Assembly: GCA_052034255.1 (NCBI GenBank)
Contig: JBPOIU010000072.1
Span: 1 to 27,925, forward strand
From: JADJEK01 sp052034255
GTDB lineage: Bacteria > Planctomycetota > B15-G4 > JADJEK01
DNA length: 27,925 nucleotides
Reading direction: 5' to 3'
The position numbers were made by a program, and so were the translations under genes. Positions 15,664 through 24,079 of this stretch are shown here, in pieces. Below the pieces are notes generated by a model that was not told the origin of the DNA, made no database searches, and saw only the letters and a program-made list of their open reading frames with translations. The stretch's first letter is position 1. Each line of letters begins with the position of its first letter.

Positions 15664-17169
15664 GTGCCGTTCCTCGCGATCGAGGGTTTGTCGAAGCGCT
15701 ACGCGGGCGTCGTCGCGCTCGATCGGGTTTCGCTGCACGTCGATCGCGGGGAGTGGCTCGCCGTGGCCGGCGAGAACGGCGCGGGCAAGTCCACTCTGAT
15801 GAAGATCCTCGCCGGTCTCGAGACGCGCGATGCCGGATCGATCGTGCTCGATGGTGAGCCCGTGGCATTGCGCTCCGTGCGCGACGCCAAGGCGCACGGC
15901 ATTGCGTTGATCCCGCAAGAGCGCTCGCTGTGCGTGAACCTGACGATCGAAGACCACTTGTTCCTCGGCCGCGAACGTGCCCGAGGCAAAGTGTTCGTCG
16001 ACCGCCGTGGTCGACGTGAACGCGCCGCCGCCGCACTCGCACGCGTGGGCCTCGACGCGCCGCCGACGCTCGTGGTCGACCGCCTGTCGACCGGCAATCA
16101 GCAATTGCTCGAGATCGCACGCGCTCTCGACGAACACGCGCGCGTGCTGATCCTCGACGAACCGACGAGCAGCCTGACGCCCCACGAGACCGAGCGCTTG
16201 TTCGCCGCGCTGGCACGGGAACGTGAGCGTGGAGTCGCGCTGCTCTACGTCTCGCATCGGGTCGCCGAGATCGTGGATCGTGCCGACCGCGTCGTCGGAC
16301 TCACCGATGGCAAGAACAGTGGCGAGCTCACGCAGCGCCCGTTCGCCGCGGACGACGTGATCCGCCTGATGGCCGGCCGCGCCGTGACGCGCGCGGAATC
16401 CACGAAGCGCGAACTCGGAGCTGCGCGCCTGGTGGTCGAAGAGCTGCGCACGCGGCGCTATCCGCGCGAGCTCGTGGCGTTCGACGTGCGCGCCGGCGAG
16501 ATCGTCGGACTCGCCGGCTTGATCGGCGCCGGACGGAGCGAAGTGTTGCGCGCGTTGTTCCATGCCGACGTCCCGCTGTCTTGCCGCATCCGTGTCGACG
16601 GAACGCGCGTCGACTTCGACTCGCCCCACGCCGCGATCGAAGCCGGGATCGCGCTCGTCCCCGAAGACCGACCGCTGGACGGCGTGGTTCTCGACGACTC
16701 GGTGAGCGCGAACATCGGGCTGGCGTCATTGCGCGAAGGCTCGCGTCGCGGCTTCATCGACCGCCGTGCGGAACGCGAGCGTGCGCGCTCTTGGATCGAG
16801 CGCCTCGGCATCAAGACACGCTCCCCACGTTCGCTGGTGCGCAAGCTGTCCGGCGGCAATCAACAAAAAGTCGCGTTCGCCAAGTGGCTGGCTCGCGCGC
16901 CGCGGGTGCTTCTGCTCGACGAGCCCACGCGCGGCGTCGACGTCGGCGCGAAGGAAGAGATCCATCGCTGCATCGAGGCGTTCGCGCGTGCGGGTGGCGC
17001 CGTGGTGGTCGCGAGCAGTGAACTCGCCGAGCTGTTGCGCCTGTGCGACCGCATCCTCGTGCTGCAGCGCGGGGCGATCCGCGGCGAGCTCACGCGCACG
17101 CAGGCCACCGAGTCGCATCTCCTCGAACTCGCGACGGGCGCCGCCATCGCGCCGGGAGCGTATGCGTGA
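15664..17169 (+). CDS. Sugar ABC transporter ATPase, double-domain (RbsA/MglA-like)
   Basis: 501 aa, with the two fused ATPase domains typical of ribose/galactose-type importers. Domain 1: Walker A GENGAGKST (36-44), a variant signature LSTGNQQ (141-147), Walker B VLILDEP (161-167) and the switch His198. Domain 2: a Walker-A-like GLAGLIGAGRSE (282-293) that lacks the Lys, as is normal for this family, then LSGGNQQ (395-401) and Walker B LLLDEP (416-421). It powers import from the cytoplasmic side. The GTG start at 15664 is 3 bp after the binding-protein stop. Its last 4 bases (GTGA) overlap the start of the permease gene, indicating translational coupling. Confidence 0.96.
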   Translation: MPFLAIEGLSKRYAGVVALDRVSLHVDRGEWLAVAGENGAGKSTLMKILAGLETRDAGSIVLDGEPVALRSVRDAKAHGIALIPQERSLCVNLTIEDHLFLGRERARGKVFVDRRGRRERAAAALARVGLDAPPTLVVDRLSTGNQQLLEIARALDEHARVLILDEPTSSLTPHETERLFAALARERERGVALLYVSHRVAEIVDRADRVVGLTDGKNSGELTQRPFAADDVIRLMAGRAVTRAESTKRELGAARLVVEELRTRRYPRELVAFDVRAGEIVGLAGLIGAGRSEVLRALFHADVPLSCRIRVDGTRVDFDSPHAAIEAGIALVPEDRPLDGVVLDDSVSANIGLASLREGSRRGFIDRRAERERARSWIERLGIKTRSPRSLVRKLSGGNQQKVAFAKWLARAPRVLLLDEPTRGVDVGAKEEIHRCIEAFARAGGAVVVASSELAELLRLCDRILVLQRGAIRGELTRTQATESHLLELATGAAIAPGAYA

Positions 17170-18134
17170 TCAAGAACCTCGGCATCCTGCTGCTGTTGAT
17201 CGCGGTCTGTGCACTCACCGCGTGGCAAGAACCGCGCTTCTGGTCGGCGTACAACGTGGGCAACACGCTGTCGTGGACCGGCCTGCACGGGATGCTCGCG
17301 CTCGGGGCGGCCATCGTGATCCTGACCGGCGGAATCGATCTGTCGGTGGGCTCGGTCGCAGGGCTCGCGGGTGTGATGTTGCCGTGGCTGCTTTCGCGTA
17401 TGGGCTGGCCGCTCGCACTGGCGCTGCCTGCGGTGCTGCTCGGCGCGATCGCGATCGGCTTCGTCCACGGCGTGCTGATCACGCGACTGCGGCTGCAACC
17501 CTTCCTGGTCACGCTGTGCGGCCTGCTCGTGTGTCGCGGCCTGGCCCGGTACGCGACCGGCGACGCGACGATCGGCTTCGGGGACGACAGCGCTTCGCTC
17601 CGCGGGCTGGCGACGGCGACCCCGTTCGCGCTCACCGTGCCCGGCATCGATGCTCCGATCGAGATCCCGATCGCGTTCCTGTGGTTGATCGCGTTCGCGG
17701 TCGTGCTCGCGATCTTCCTGCATCGCACGATCGGCGGGCGCTCGTTGTTCGCGCTCGGGAAGAACGAATCCGCGGCGCGCATGAGCGGCGTGGCGACGTC
17801 GACGTGGACGATCGTCGCGTACGCCGTGAGCTCGGGGATCGCGGGTTTCGTCGGCGTGCTGCTCGCGCTCGACGTGAACTCGGTGCAACCCTCGACGCAC
17901 GCGCAGTGGTACGAGCTGTACGCGATCGCCGCGGCGGTGCTCGGGGGTTGTTCGCTGCGCGGCGGTGAGTTCAGCGTGATCGGCGTAGTGCTCGGCGCCG
18001 CGATCCTGCGCGTGCTCTACAACGCGATCAACATCCTCGCGATCCCGACGCAGCTCGAGTTCGCGGTGGTCGGCGTCGTCATCCTGCTCGGTGCGATGGT
18101 GGACGAGGCGATTCGTCGCATCACCTCGCGCTGA
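17166..18134 (+). CDS. Sugar ABC transporter permease (RbsC-like)
   Basis: 322 aa, close to the normal length of RbsC. The family signature GGIDLSVGSVAGLAGV is at about 54-69, and the cytoplasmic coupling region FALGKNESAARMSGV is at about 196-210. Multiple membrane helices run through the protein. I use the GTG at 17166, which overlaps the ATPase stop codon (GTGA) and gives a hydrophobic start (VIKNLGILLLLIAVC). The frame is open further upstream to 17043, but that stretch lies inside the ATPase gene and encodes only an Arg/His-rich shadow. Only one permease gene is present, so it presumably forms a homodimer. The three genes make a complete importer. Confidence 0.95.
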   Translation: MIKNLGILLLLIAVCALTAWQEPRFWSAYNVGNTLSWTGLHGMLALGAAIVILTGGIDLSVGSVAGLAGVMLPWLLSRMGWPLALALPAVLLGAIAIGFVHGVLITRLRLQPFLVTLCGLLVCRGLARYATGDATIGFGDDSASLRGLATATPFALTVPGIDAPIEIPIAFLWLIAFAVVLAIFLHRTIGGRSLFALGKNESAARMSGVATSTWTIVAYAVSSGIAGFVGVLLALDVNSVQPSTHAQWYELYAIAAAVLGGCSLRGGEFSVIGVVLGAAILRVLYNAINILAIPTQLEFAVVGVVILLGAMVDEAIRRITSR

Positions 18135-18192
18135 ACCGACTTCCGGCGACAACGGCGGTCGCCGTCAGGTTGCGGTCCGCTACCATGCGCCG

Positions 18193-19518
18193 ATGCTCTC
18201 CGCGGTCCTTTGCGCAACGCTCCTCCTCGCTCCGGCGGACAAGCTCGTCACCACGACGAGCGCCGGGATCACCTTGGCCAGCGATACGTCGGCAGGCCAA
18301 CGCGAGACCATCCTGGCCGTCGCGGCCGCCGCCGTCGCGACCTCCACCGCCCGCTGTGAAGACATCGGCCTGCAGCGCAAGAGTGACCAGAGCCTGCGCC
18401 TGCGCGTGTTCGCGCACGAATCGGACTACGACGATTGGCGTCGACGCACGCGCGACCAGAACACGAAGGTCAGCCCGCTGTCGTTCTACGACGACTTCAA
18501 TCGCGAAGTGGTCGCGGCATGGCAGGCGGGATCGGATGCGGCGCGGGCGCAATTGCGGCGTCAGGTCGCGCGGTTCGTGTTCCTCCAATTCGCGAGGAAT
18601 CCCTCGAACTGGTTCGAAGAAGGCTTTGCCGGGTACTTCCAGGGCATCGACACGGACGCGTACGGTGACGCGATCGACCGCATCGACGCGGACATGCTGA
18701 AGCAAATCCGCGAAGCGATCGAACGTGATCGCATCTGTCCGCTCGAGGAACTGCTCGACCTCCAGGACATCGAGTTCTACGGCTTGGCGGGAGCGAAGCA
18801 GTCGCCGTGGCCGCGCGCGGTGCTCTACGCGCAATCGTGGTCGCTCGTGTACTGGATGCTCGAGTCGAACGAGGACGTCGCGAAGCGACTGCTCGCGTTC
18901 GAGGTCGAACGTTCGACGACGGGGCGCTGGGACCAAGCACGCGGCAAGCAGCTCGTCGCCGAAGTCGAGCCCGCGTGGCGTGCGTTCGTCCAACGCGACG
19001 ACCTGACCGGATTCGGTGGCCTCGTGCGCGATGCGTGGGCCGCGTTCGGCAAGGGTGAAGTCGAGGACGCCCGCTGGTTGGCGACGAAAGCGCTGGACCT
19101 CGACGAATCCTGTCGGAGCGCGCTACGCGTGCTCGGCAAGTCGGCGTTCGCGCAGGGCGATTCCGACGTCGCGGAGCACTGCTTCTCCGAATTGCTGCGC
19201 GGGCGCGCCGATGACGCCGATGCGGCCCTCGGCCTCGCGCAAGCGCTATCGCAACGCTTCGCGCTCGAGCCGCAGGATGCGCAGCTCTTGAAGGCCGTCA
19301 TCGACGCCGGGACGCGCGCGGCCGAGCTCGCCCCGCTCGGCTCGGGGCATCGCGGGTACGCGATCGCCGCGGATGCGGCGGAATTGGCCGGCTCGTTCGA
19401 CGAAGCACTACGCCTCGTGCGGTTGGCACAGAAAGCGCGGGGGATCGGTGCCGACGAGTTGAAGGCTCTACGGGACCGCGAGCGTTCCCTGATCAAGAAG
19501 TCGATCGGCAAGGGCTGA
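18193..19518 (+). CDS. DUF1570-like secreted protein with TPR-like C-terminus; metallopeptidase site apparently lost
   Basis: 441 aa from ATG at 18193. The N-terminus (MLSAVLCATLLLAPAD) looks like a signal peptide. Residues about 65-225 match the planctomycete DUF1570/gluzincin-like layout: RVFAHESDYDDW, then NPSNWFEEGFAGYFQG with Glu142/143, and LYAQSWSLVYWML. In active relatives an HExxH lies about 15 residues before the WxxEG motif. Here that place reads RQVAR (123-127), so both His and the catalytic Glu are missing. The C-terminal part (about 280-420) consists of helix pairs resembling TPR repeats (ARWLATKALDLDESCRSAL, AEHCFSELLRGRADD). It may be a binding protein derived from a peptidase. 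No good ribosome-binding site is seen. It ends before the terminator at 19535-19563. Confidence 0.8.
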   Translation: MLSAVLCATLLLAPADKLVTTTSAGITLASDTSAGQRETILAVAAAAVATSTARCEDIGLQRKSDQSLRLRVFAHESDYDDWRRRTRDQNTKVSPLSFYDDFNREVVAAWQAGSDAARAQLRRQVARFVFLQFARNPSNWFEEGFAGYFQGIDTDAYGDAIDRIDADMLKQIREAIERDRICPLEELLDLQDIEFYGLAGAKQSPWPRAVLYAQSWSLVYWMLESNEDVAKRLLAFEVERSTTGRWDQARGKQLVAEVEPAWRAFVQRDDLTGFGGLVRDAWAAFGKGEVEDARWLATKALDLDESCRSALRVLGKSAFAQGDSDVAEHCFSELLRGRADDADAALGLAQALSQRFALEPQDAQLLKAVIDAGTRAAELAPLGSGHRGYAIAADAAELAGSFDEALRLVRLAQKARGIGADELKALRDRERSLIKKSIGKG

Positions 19519-19534
19519 TCGACTCCAGCGCACG

Positions 19535-19563
19535 CGGCGGCCGCGTACGAATGCCGCCGTTTT
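19535..19563 (+). terminator. Rho-independent terminator
   Basis: CGGCGGC (19535-19541) pairs with GCCGCCG (19553-19559) and is followed by TTTT (19560-19563). It lies 17 bp after the stop of the DUF1570-like gene, so it separates that gene from the serpin. Confidence 0.7.
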
Positions 19564-19655
19564 CGCGGGAACTGGTGGAACTCGCGCAGGTCGAGAGCCC
19601 TCACCGGCGGTCGCACGCGCTGCAAGACCGCGTGTGAGGGTTTCCATGCGTGTTG

Positions 19656-19662
19656 AAGGAGG
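19656..19662 (+). promoter_or_regulatory. Strong ribosome-binding site that fixes the serpin start
   Basis: AAGGAGG, a full Shine-Dalgarno match, lies 4 nt before ATG at 19667. Earlier in-frame GTG (19634) and ATG (19646) codons lack such a site. Confidence 0.75.
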
Positions 19663-19666
19663 ACTC

Positions 19667-20893
19667 ATGCGAGGCATCGGTATCGGGATCGCGACCGTGG
19701 CGCTCACCGCGTTGGCGTGGTGCGGATGCAGCCTGCTGACGCCAAAGGATCTGCCGCCCGTGGACCCGGACCAACTTCGCTCGGTGGCCGACGCCGAGCA
19801 GCGACTCGCGTTGCAGTTGCTCGCCCGCCTGCGCACGACGCGGCCGGACGCGAACGTGTTGGTGGGACCGGATTCGATCCTGTCGGCGATGACGCTCGCG
19901 GCGAGCGGTGCGGCGGGAGAAACGCGCGCGCAACTCCTGGGCGCTCTCGGCTTCGATCCGACGCGCGACGCGCCGCTGGAAGCCGTCGCGGCGCTCCAGC
20001 GCCAGGTTGCCGCCGCAGCGGATTCCGTCGATTTGTCCGTCGTGCACCGACTGTGGATCGACGCGTCCCAGCACGTCACGGAGACGTGGGCGCAGCGCGT
20101 GGACGGATCGTTCGAGCACGCGTTCGAGACCGTCGACTTCAAGCACGCGCCGGATGACGCGCGTGACGAGATCAACGAGTTCGTCGCGGACTCGACCGAC
20201 GACAAGATCACCGACGTGATGCCGCCGGGATCGATCGATTCCCTGACGCGCCTCGTGATCACGAACGCGACGTGGTTCAAGGGCAGCTGGTCCCACCCGT
20301 TCGAGCGCGACCTGACGCGCCCAGCCCCGTTCACGAAGCAGGACCGCTCCACCATCGACGTTCCGATGATGAGCATGGAAGCAACGGTCGGTTTCGCGAA
20401 GACCGAGGACATGGTCGCCGTCGAGTTGCCGTACGAAGGCGATGCGTTGTCGATGTTGATCCTCGTGCCGCGCGACATCGACGCGCTCGACGCGTGGCCG
20501 GCCGACGTGTTCGGTCGGACCGTCGCCCAGCTGCGTCAGCAGGAAGTCCAAGTCGTGTTGCCGCGCTTCTCGTTCCGCGGCGCGTATGCGCTGGTCGACG
20601 CGTTCGCAGAACTCGGCGTCGTCGATGCGTTCGATCGGAGTCGCGCGGACTTCAGCCCGATCGACGGAACGCGCGGGCTGTTCGTCGCGGGCATCTACCA
20701 CCAGACGTTCGTCGTCGTCGACGAGGAGGGCACCGAGGCCGCGGCCGCGACCGGCGCCACACTGGCGTGGAAGGTGGCGCCGATGGATCCGCCCGTGTTC
20801 CGTGCCGATCGACCGTTCGTGTTCGCGATCCGTCACCGCGCGAGCGGAGCGGTGTTGTTCGCGGGCGTGGTCTTGGACCCGTCGAAGAGTTGA
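19667..20893 (+). CDS. Serpin (serine/cysteine protease inhibitor), exported
   Basis: 408 aa, the usual serpin length. The N-terminal hydrophobic segment ends near Cys19/Cys21, so export is likely; a lipid anchor is possible but the lipobox is poor. Serpin landmarks: NVLVGPDSILSAMTLAASGA at about 63-82, VITNATWFKGSW at about 197-208, ELPYEGDALSMLILVP at about 253-268, and RPFVFAIRH near the C-terminus (about 382-390). The reactive loop hinge is EEGTEAAAAT (353-362), the small-residue pattern needed for loop insertion, so it is predicted to be inhibitory. Counting 17 residues from the first Glu puts Lys369 at P1, suggesting a trypsin-like target. The target may be an external or self-made protease; none is encoded here. 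It is convergent with the decarboxylase, 6 bp away. Confidence 0.94.
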   Translation: MRGIGIGIATVALTALAWCGCSLLTPKDLPPVDPDQLRSVADAEQRLALQLLARLRTTRPDANVLVGPDSILSAMTLAASGAAGETRAQLLGALGFDPTRDAPLEAVAALQRQVAAAADSVDLSVVHRLWIDASQHVTETWAQRVDGSFEHAFETVDFKHAPDDARDEINEFVADSTDDKITDVMPPGSIDSLTRLVITNATWFKGSWSHPFERDLTRPAPFTKQDRSTIDVPMMSMEATVGFAKTEDMVAVELPYEGDALSMLILVPRDIDALDAWPADVFGRTVAQLRQQEVQVVLPRFSFRGAYALVDAFAELGVVDAFDRSRADFSPIDGTRGLFVAGIYHQTFVVVDEEGTEAAAATGATLAWKVAPMDPPVFRADRPFVFAIRHRASGAVLFAGVVLDPSKS

Positions 20894-20899
20894 GCGGGA

Positions 20900-22348
20900 T
20901 CAACCGCGCGGAAGCACGGCGCGGGCCGCGTCGGCGATCGCGTCGATCGTGCGATGCACGTCTTGTTCGGTGGTGCGGAAGCTCTCGATGTTGATGCGCA
21001 GCACCTTGCGGCCGCGCAACACGGTGGTCGCGAACCACGCTTCGCCCGACGCCTCGACGTGGCGCTGGATCGCGCGGTTCAGATCGTCCTGTTCTTCCGG
21101 GCTCGTCCCAGCCGGAGCGAACCGGAAGCACTGCAGCGCGAAATCCGGGTCGTGGCAGAGCTCGAAGTCGGGCATCGCCGCGACTCGATCGCGCAGCACG
21201 GAGATCAGCTCGACGTGTTGCTCGAGCGCGCTCGCGATCGCCTCACGCCCGAGGACTTGCAGCACGCCCCAGACGCGGAAGGCGCGCGCGCGCCGTGAGC
21301 CTTGCAGGCTCAGGCGGTAATAGTCCGGCAGCATCTGATGGCGATCGGCCGAGTCGGCGAGGTAGCTCGGTGTCTCGCCGAACGCTTCCTTCAACCAATC
21401 GCCGTTCTTGACCAGCAGCGAGCCGATCTCGTTCGGCATCAGCATCCACTTGTGCGGATCGATCGTGATCGAGTCGGCGCGCTCGATGCCGCGCAGTCGC
21501 GGCGCGAGAGCGCGCGACAGCAGCGCGGCACCGCCGTACGCGGCGTCGACGTGCAGGTGGACGCGCTGTTTCGCCGCGATGTCCGCGATCGCCGGCAACG
21601 GATCACAACTTCCGGTCGGCGTCGTTCCGGCCGTGGCGACGATCGCCATCGGCATCATGCCCGCCGCGCGGTCTTGGGCGATGCGCTCGGCGAGCACGTC
21701 GGCGCGCATGCGGTAGTTCGCGTCGCTGTCGATCTCGACCAACGCCTCGCGCCCGAGCCCGAGCACGTCGAGGCTGCGCGCGATCGAGAAATGGCATTGG
21801 TCGGACGCGTAGACGCGTGCGCGACCGAGGATCGACAGGACGCCGCGTTGGCGCACCGACTGCCCGAGCCGGTCACGCGCGATCTTCAACGCTGACAACG
21901 TGGCCGCGGTGCCGCCGCTCGTGAATTGGCCGTAGGCCTCAGGACCGAGTCCGGCGAGTTCGCAGAACCACAGCACCGTGCGGTCTTCGATGGCCGTCAT
22001 CACGGGGCTCTGGAGGAACGAACCCGTGTTCTGGTTCAGCACCGACGCGACGACTTCGAGCAGCGCGGCGAGCGGGATCGGGGAGGGATTGAATTGTCCG
22101 AAGTAGCGCGGCGAACCGATGCCCATCGAATCGGGCAGCACGCGGTCACGCAGCGTGTCGAGCAGGCGCTGCAGTCCGAAGCCGTGCTCCGGCAAGGGCT
22201 CGTCGAAGGCCTTGCGCAGCTCTTCGGGGTGACGGCCGGGGTAGACCCGGCGCTCCGGCAGCTCCGCGAGGTAGCTCGCGAGCATGTCGCCGAGCAGCGC
22301 GGACAGCCGACGGAACTCGTCCGGGGTGAGATCGAGGGACTGCGTCAC
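20900..22348 (-). CDS. Pyridoxal-phosphate-dependent group II decarboxylase
   Basis: 482 aa, GTG start at 22348. This is the family of aromatic amino acid, glutamate and diaminobutyrate decarboxylases. Visible signs: SPRYFGQFNPSP near 79-90 (substrate side), FTSGGTAATLSALK near 142-155, His186 (CHFSIARS, stacks on the cofactor), Asp268 in VDAAYGG (contacts the pyridine nitrogen), and Lys300 in DPHKW (Schiff base). Specificity cannot be read from the sequence; length and motifs fit a cytosolic aromatic-L-amino-acid-type or diaminobutyrate-type enzyme. It is a single-gene unit, divergent from cdd with a 75-bp gap. Confidence 0.92.
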   Translation of the reverse strand: MTQSLDLTPDEFRRLSALLGDMLASYLAELPERRVYPGRHPEELRKAFDEPLPEHGFGLQRLLDTLRDRVLPDSMGIGSPRYFGQFNPSPIPLAALLEVVASVLNQNTGSFLQSPVMTAIEDRTVLWFCELAGLGPEAYGQFTSGGTAATLSALKIARDRLGQSVRQRGVLSILGRARVYASDQCHFSIARSLDVLGLGREALVEIDSDANYRMRADVLAERIAQDRAAGMMPMAIVATAGTTPTGSCDPLPAIADIAAKQRVHLHVDAAYGGAALLSRALAPRLRGIERADSITIDPHKWMLMPNEIGSLLVKNGDWLKEAFGETPSYLADSADRHQMLPDYYRLSLQGSRRARAFRVWGVLQVLGREAIASALEQHVELISVLRDRVAAMPDFELCHDPDFALQCFRFAPAGTSPEEQDDLNRAIQRHVEASGEAWFATTVLRGRKVLRINIESFRTTEQDVHRTIDAIADAARAVLPRG

Positions 22349-22381
22349 GGGCGCTCTCGAGCCGCGAGGAAGTTCGGGACT

Positions 22382-22387
22382 CTATGC
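22382..22387 (+). promoter_or_regulatory. Possible -10 element for cdd
   Basis: TATGCT lies 37 bp before the GTG of cdd in the 75-bp gap between divergent genes. No matching -35 box is evident. Weak. Confidence 0.22.
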
Positions 22388-22423
22388 TAGCTTGCCTCGT
22401 TTTCGCACACCGAACAGGTTCTC

Positions 22424-22882
22424 GTGTCTCGCATGGACCTCGACGCTCTCGTCCAAGCCGCACAAGCCGCGCGCGAACGCGCGTACGCTCCGTACTCGGA
22501 CTTCCGAGTCGGCGCTGCGCTGCTGTGCGCGTCCGGTCGCATCCACGTTGCGGCGAACGTCGAGAGCGCGAGCTACGGACTGACGGTCTGCGCCGAACGA
22601 AATGCGATCGCGCGCGCCGTGTTCGAAGGCGACACCGCGATCGTCGCCGTCGCGGTCACTGCCGACTGCGAGCGCGTGGTGACGCCGTGCGGTGCGTGCC
22701 GCCAAGTGCTGTCCGAGTTCGCCGGCCCCGACCTCGTCGTCGTGATGGCGAACACGCGCGGCGGTCGTGAAGTGACGACGCTCGGCGCGCTTCTTCCGCA
22801 CGCGTTCACTCGTAACACCCACCTCGATCCGAAGACTCGAACTCATCCGAATCCTTCGAAGGACCAAAGGAACGACTCATGA
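22424..22882 (+). CDS. cdd: Cytidine deaminase
   Basis: 152 aa from GTG at 22424 (an ATG at 22433 is an alternative; a short AGG sits 5 nt before the GTG). It hydrolyses cytidine/deoxycytidine to uridine/deoxyuridine in pyrimidine salvage. YAPYSDFRVGAALL at about 21-34, substrate residues Asn45 and Glu47 (NVES), and the zinc/catalytic set Cys56-Ala-Glu58 with Cys89 and Cys92 (PCGAC) are complete, as in the small tetrameric enzymes. After the normal end (ALLPHAFT, about 122-129) there is a polar tail of about 23 residues. The tail contains the ribosome-binding site and start of the next gene; stop and start overlap as ATGA (22879-22882), so expression is coupled. Confidence 0.95.
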   Translation: MSRMDLDALVQAAQAARERAYAPYSDFRVGAALLCASGRIHVAANVESASYGLTVCAERNAIARAVFEGDTAIVAVAVTADCERVVTPCGACRQVLSEFAGPDLVVVMANTRGGREVTTLGALLPHAFTRNTHLDPKTRTHPNPSKDQRNDS

Positions 22883-23751
22883 AGAAGCTGTTGATCATCC
22901 TGTTGTTGCTCGCGGGCGGCGCGTTCGCCGCGATCTATTTCGGCATCGGCGGTCTGATCAAGGCCGGCGTCGAGAAGGGCGGCTCGACCGTCCTCGACAC
23001 CGAGACCAAGTTGGAGTCCGCGCACCTCAACCCGTTGGCGGGCTCGCTGGTATTGAATGGCCTGTCGATCGCGAATCCGCCGGGCTTCAAGCAGAACCCG
23101 ACGTTCGCCGTCGGCTCGATCGGCGTCGCGGTCGACACCGGCTCGCTGTCGGGTGACACGATCAAGATCGACACGATCGACATCCTCGAACCCGAGATCG
23201 GTCTCGAGATCAGCACCGGTGGCACGAACTTCGGCAAGCTGCTCGAGATCGTGAAGTCGAAGACCGGCGGCGGCGACACGAAGCCGGAGGAACCGGCCGC
23301 CGACGACGGCAAGCCGGGCAAGAAGATGCTGATCAAGAAGATCCGCATCACGAAGGCGAAGCTCACGGTCGCGCAGTCGGTGCTGATGTCGACGTCGCAG
23401 TCGGTCGTGCTGAAGGACATCGAGCTGAACGACGTCGGCAGCGACTCGAAGCCGGCCGATTTCGGCGCGATGCTGCAGCAGATCTTCACGGCGATCCTGA
23501 ACGCCGCCGCGGAGAACCCGGAACTGAAGTTGCCGGCGGACCTGCAGAACATCCTGAAGGGCGACGCGACCAAGTTCGTCGGGGACCTTCAGAAGCAAGC
23601 GGACGAACTGAAGAACAAGGTGCTCGGCGACGCGCAGAAGCAGGTGGACGACATCAAGAAGCAGGGTCAGGACGCGGTCGACGAAGCCAAGAAGAAGGCC
23701 GACGAACTGAAGGAAGGCCTCGGCGGACTGCTCGGCGGCAAGAAGAACTGA
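22879..23751 (+). CDS. AsmA-like membrane-anchored protein
   Basis: 290 aa. One N-terminal membrane anchor (KKLLIILLLLAGGAFAAIYF) is followed by a beta-rich region with ESAHLNPLAGSLVLNGLSIANPPGF at about 46-70, typical of AsmA/DUF748-type proteins, whose long beta-grooves are linked to lipid transfer or envelope maintenance. A Gly/Pro/Asp linker at about 134-150 and a second beta stretch follow. Residues about 225-285 are strongly charged helix (QKQADELKNKVLGDAQKQVDD pattern) that is probably a coiled coil or amphipathic helix. The protein ends in GGLLGGKKN. It has a good AAAGGAA site inside cdd. It is shorter than most AsmA members. Its exact role is unknown. Confidence 0.75.
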   Translation: MKKLLIILLLLAGGAFAAIYFGIGGLIKAGVEKGGSTVLDTETKLESAHLNPLAGSLVLNGLSIANPPGFKQNPTFAVGSIGVAVDTGSLSGDTIKIDTIDILEPEIGLEISTGGTNFGKLLEIVKSKTGGGDTKPEEPAADDGKPGKKMLIKKIRITKAKLTVAQSVLMSTSQSVVLKDIELNDVGSDSKPADFGAMLQQIFTAILNAAAENPELKLPADLQNILKGDATKFVGDLQKQADELKNKVLGDAQKQVDDIKKQGQDAVDEAKKKADELKEGLGGLLGGKKN

Positions 23752-23757
23752 TCGCCG

Positions 23758-24072
23758 TCAGCGACTCTTTCGTCTGAACCACGCGCGCAGCCAGGACCAC
23801 GGTCCTCGCTGCGCGCGTGCCGTTTCGAGGTCGACGTCCTTGATGCCGGTGCGATGGCACTGCGTGCAGTAGACGAAGACGTGCACGAGGTTCGGATCGG
23901 CGGCGTCGAAATGGCGACGCCAGCGCGCTTCGCGGAACTTGCAAAACGGGCAGTAGACCTTGCCGACTTCGAGCGTCGCGAACCGCGGCAGGGCTTCGCG
24001 CACGATGCGATCGACTTGCGCGTCGTCGTAGCGCTGACTCGGGCAACCGTCTCCGAGCGTCACGTCCGGCAT
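23758..24072 (-). CDS. Small zinc-ribbon protein of unknown function
   Basis: 104 aa. Two CxxC pairs, CPFC (Cys41, Cys44) and CTQC (Cys69, Cys72), 24 residues apart, form a likely zinc ribbon. A WLRAWFRRKSR tail is basic. No signal peptide or membrane segment is seen. It starts 7 bp after the stop of the membrane glycosyltransferase, with AGGT about 6 nt before the ATG, so both are probably on one transcript. It ends 6 bp from the convergent AsmA-like gene. No family name is recognised. Confidence 0.7.
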   Translation of the reverse strand: MPDVTLGDGCPSQRYDDAQVDRIVREALPRFATLEVGKVYCPFCKFREARWRRHFDAADPNLVHVFVYCTQCHRTGIKDVDLETARAQRGPWSWLRAWFRRKSR

Positions 24073-24079
24073 CGGCGAC

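Noticed and set aside
14512..16629. Very long open frame on the minus strand opposite the sugar ABC genes
   Set aside because: The protein is His/Arg/Asp-rich without domains, and the plus-strand genes have full family motifs. It is a shadow caused by high GC in third codon positions.
23857..23871. CTQCH in the 104-aa protein looks like a c-type heme motif
   Set aside because: The protein has no export signal and has a second CxxC pair (CPFC), so a zinc ribbon is the better reading.
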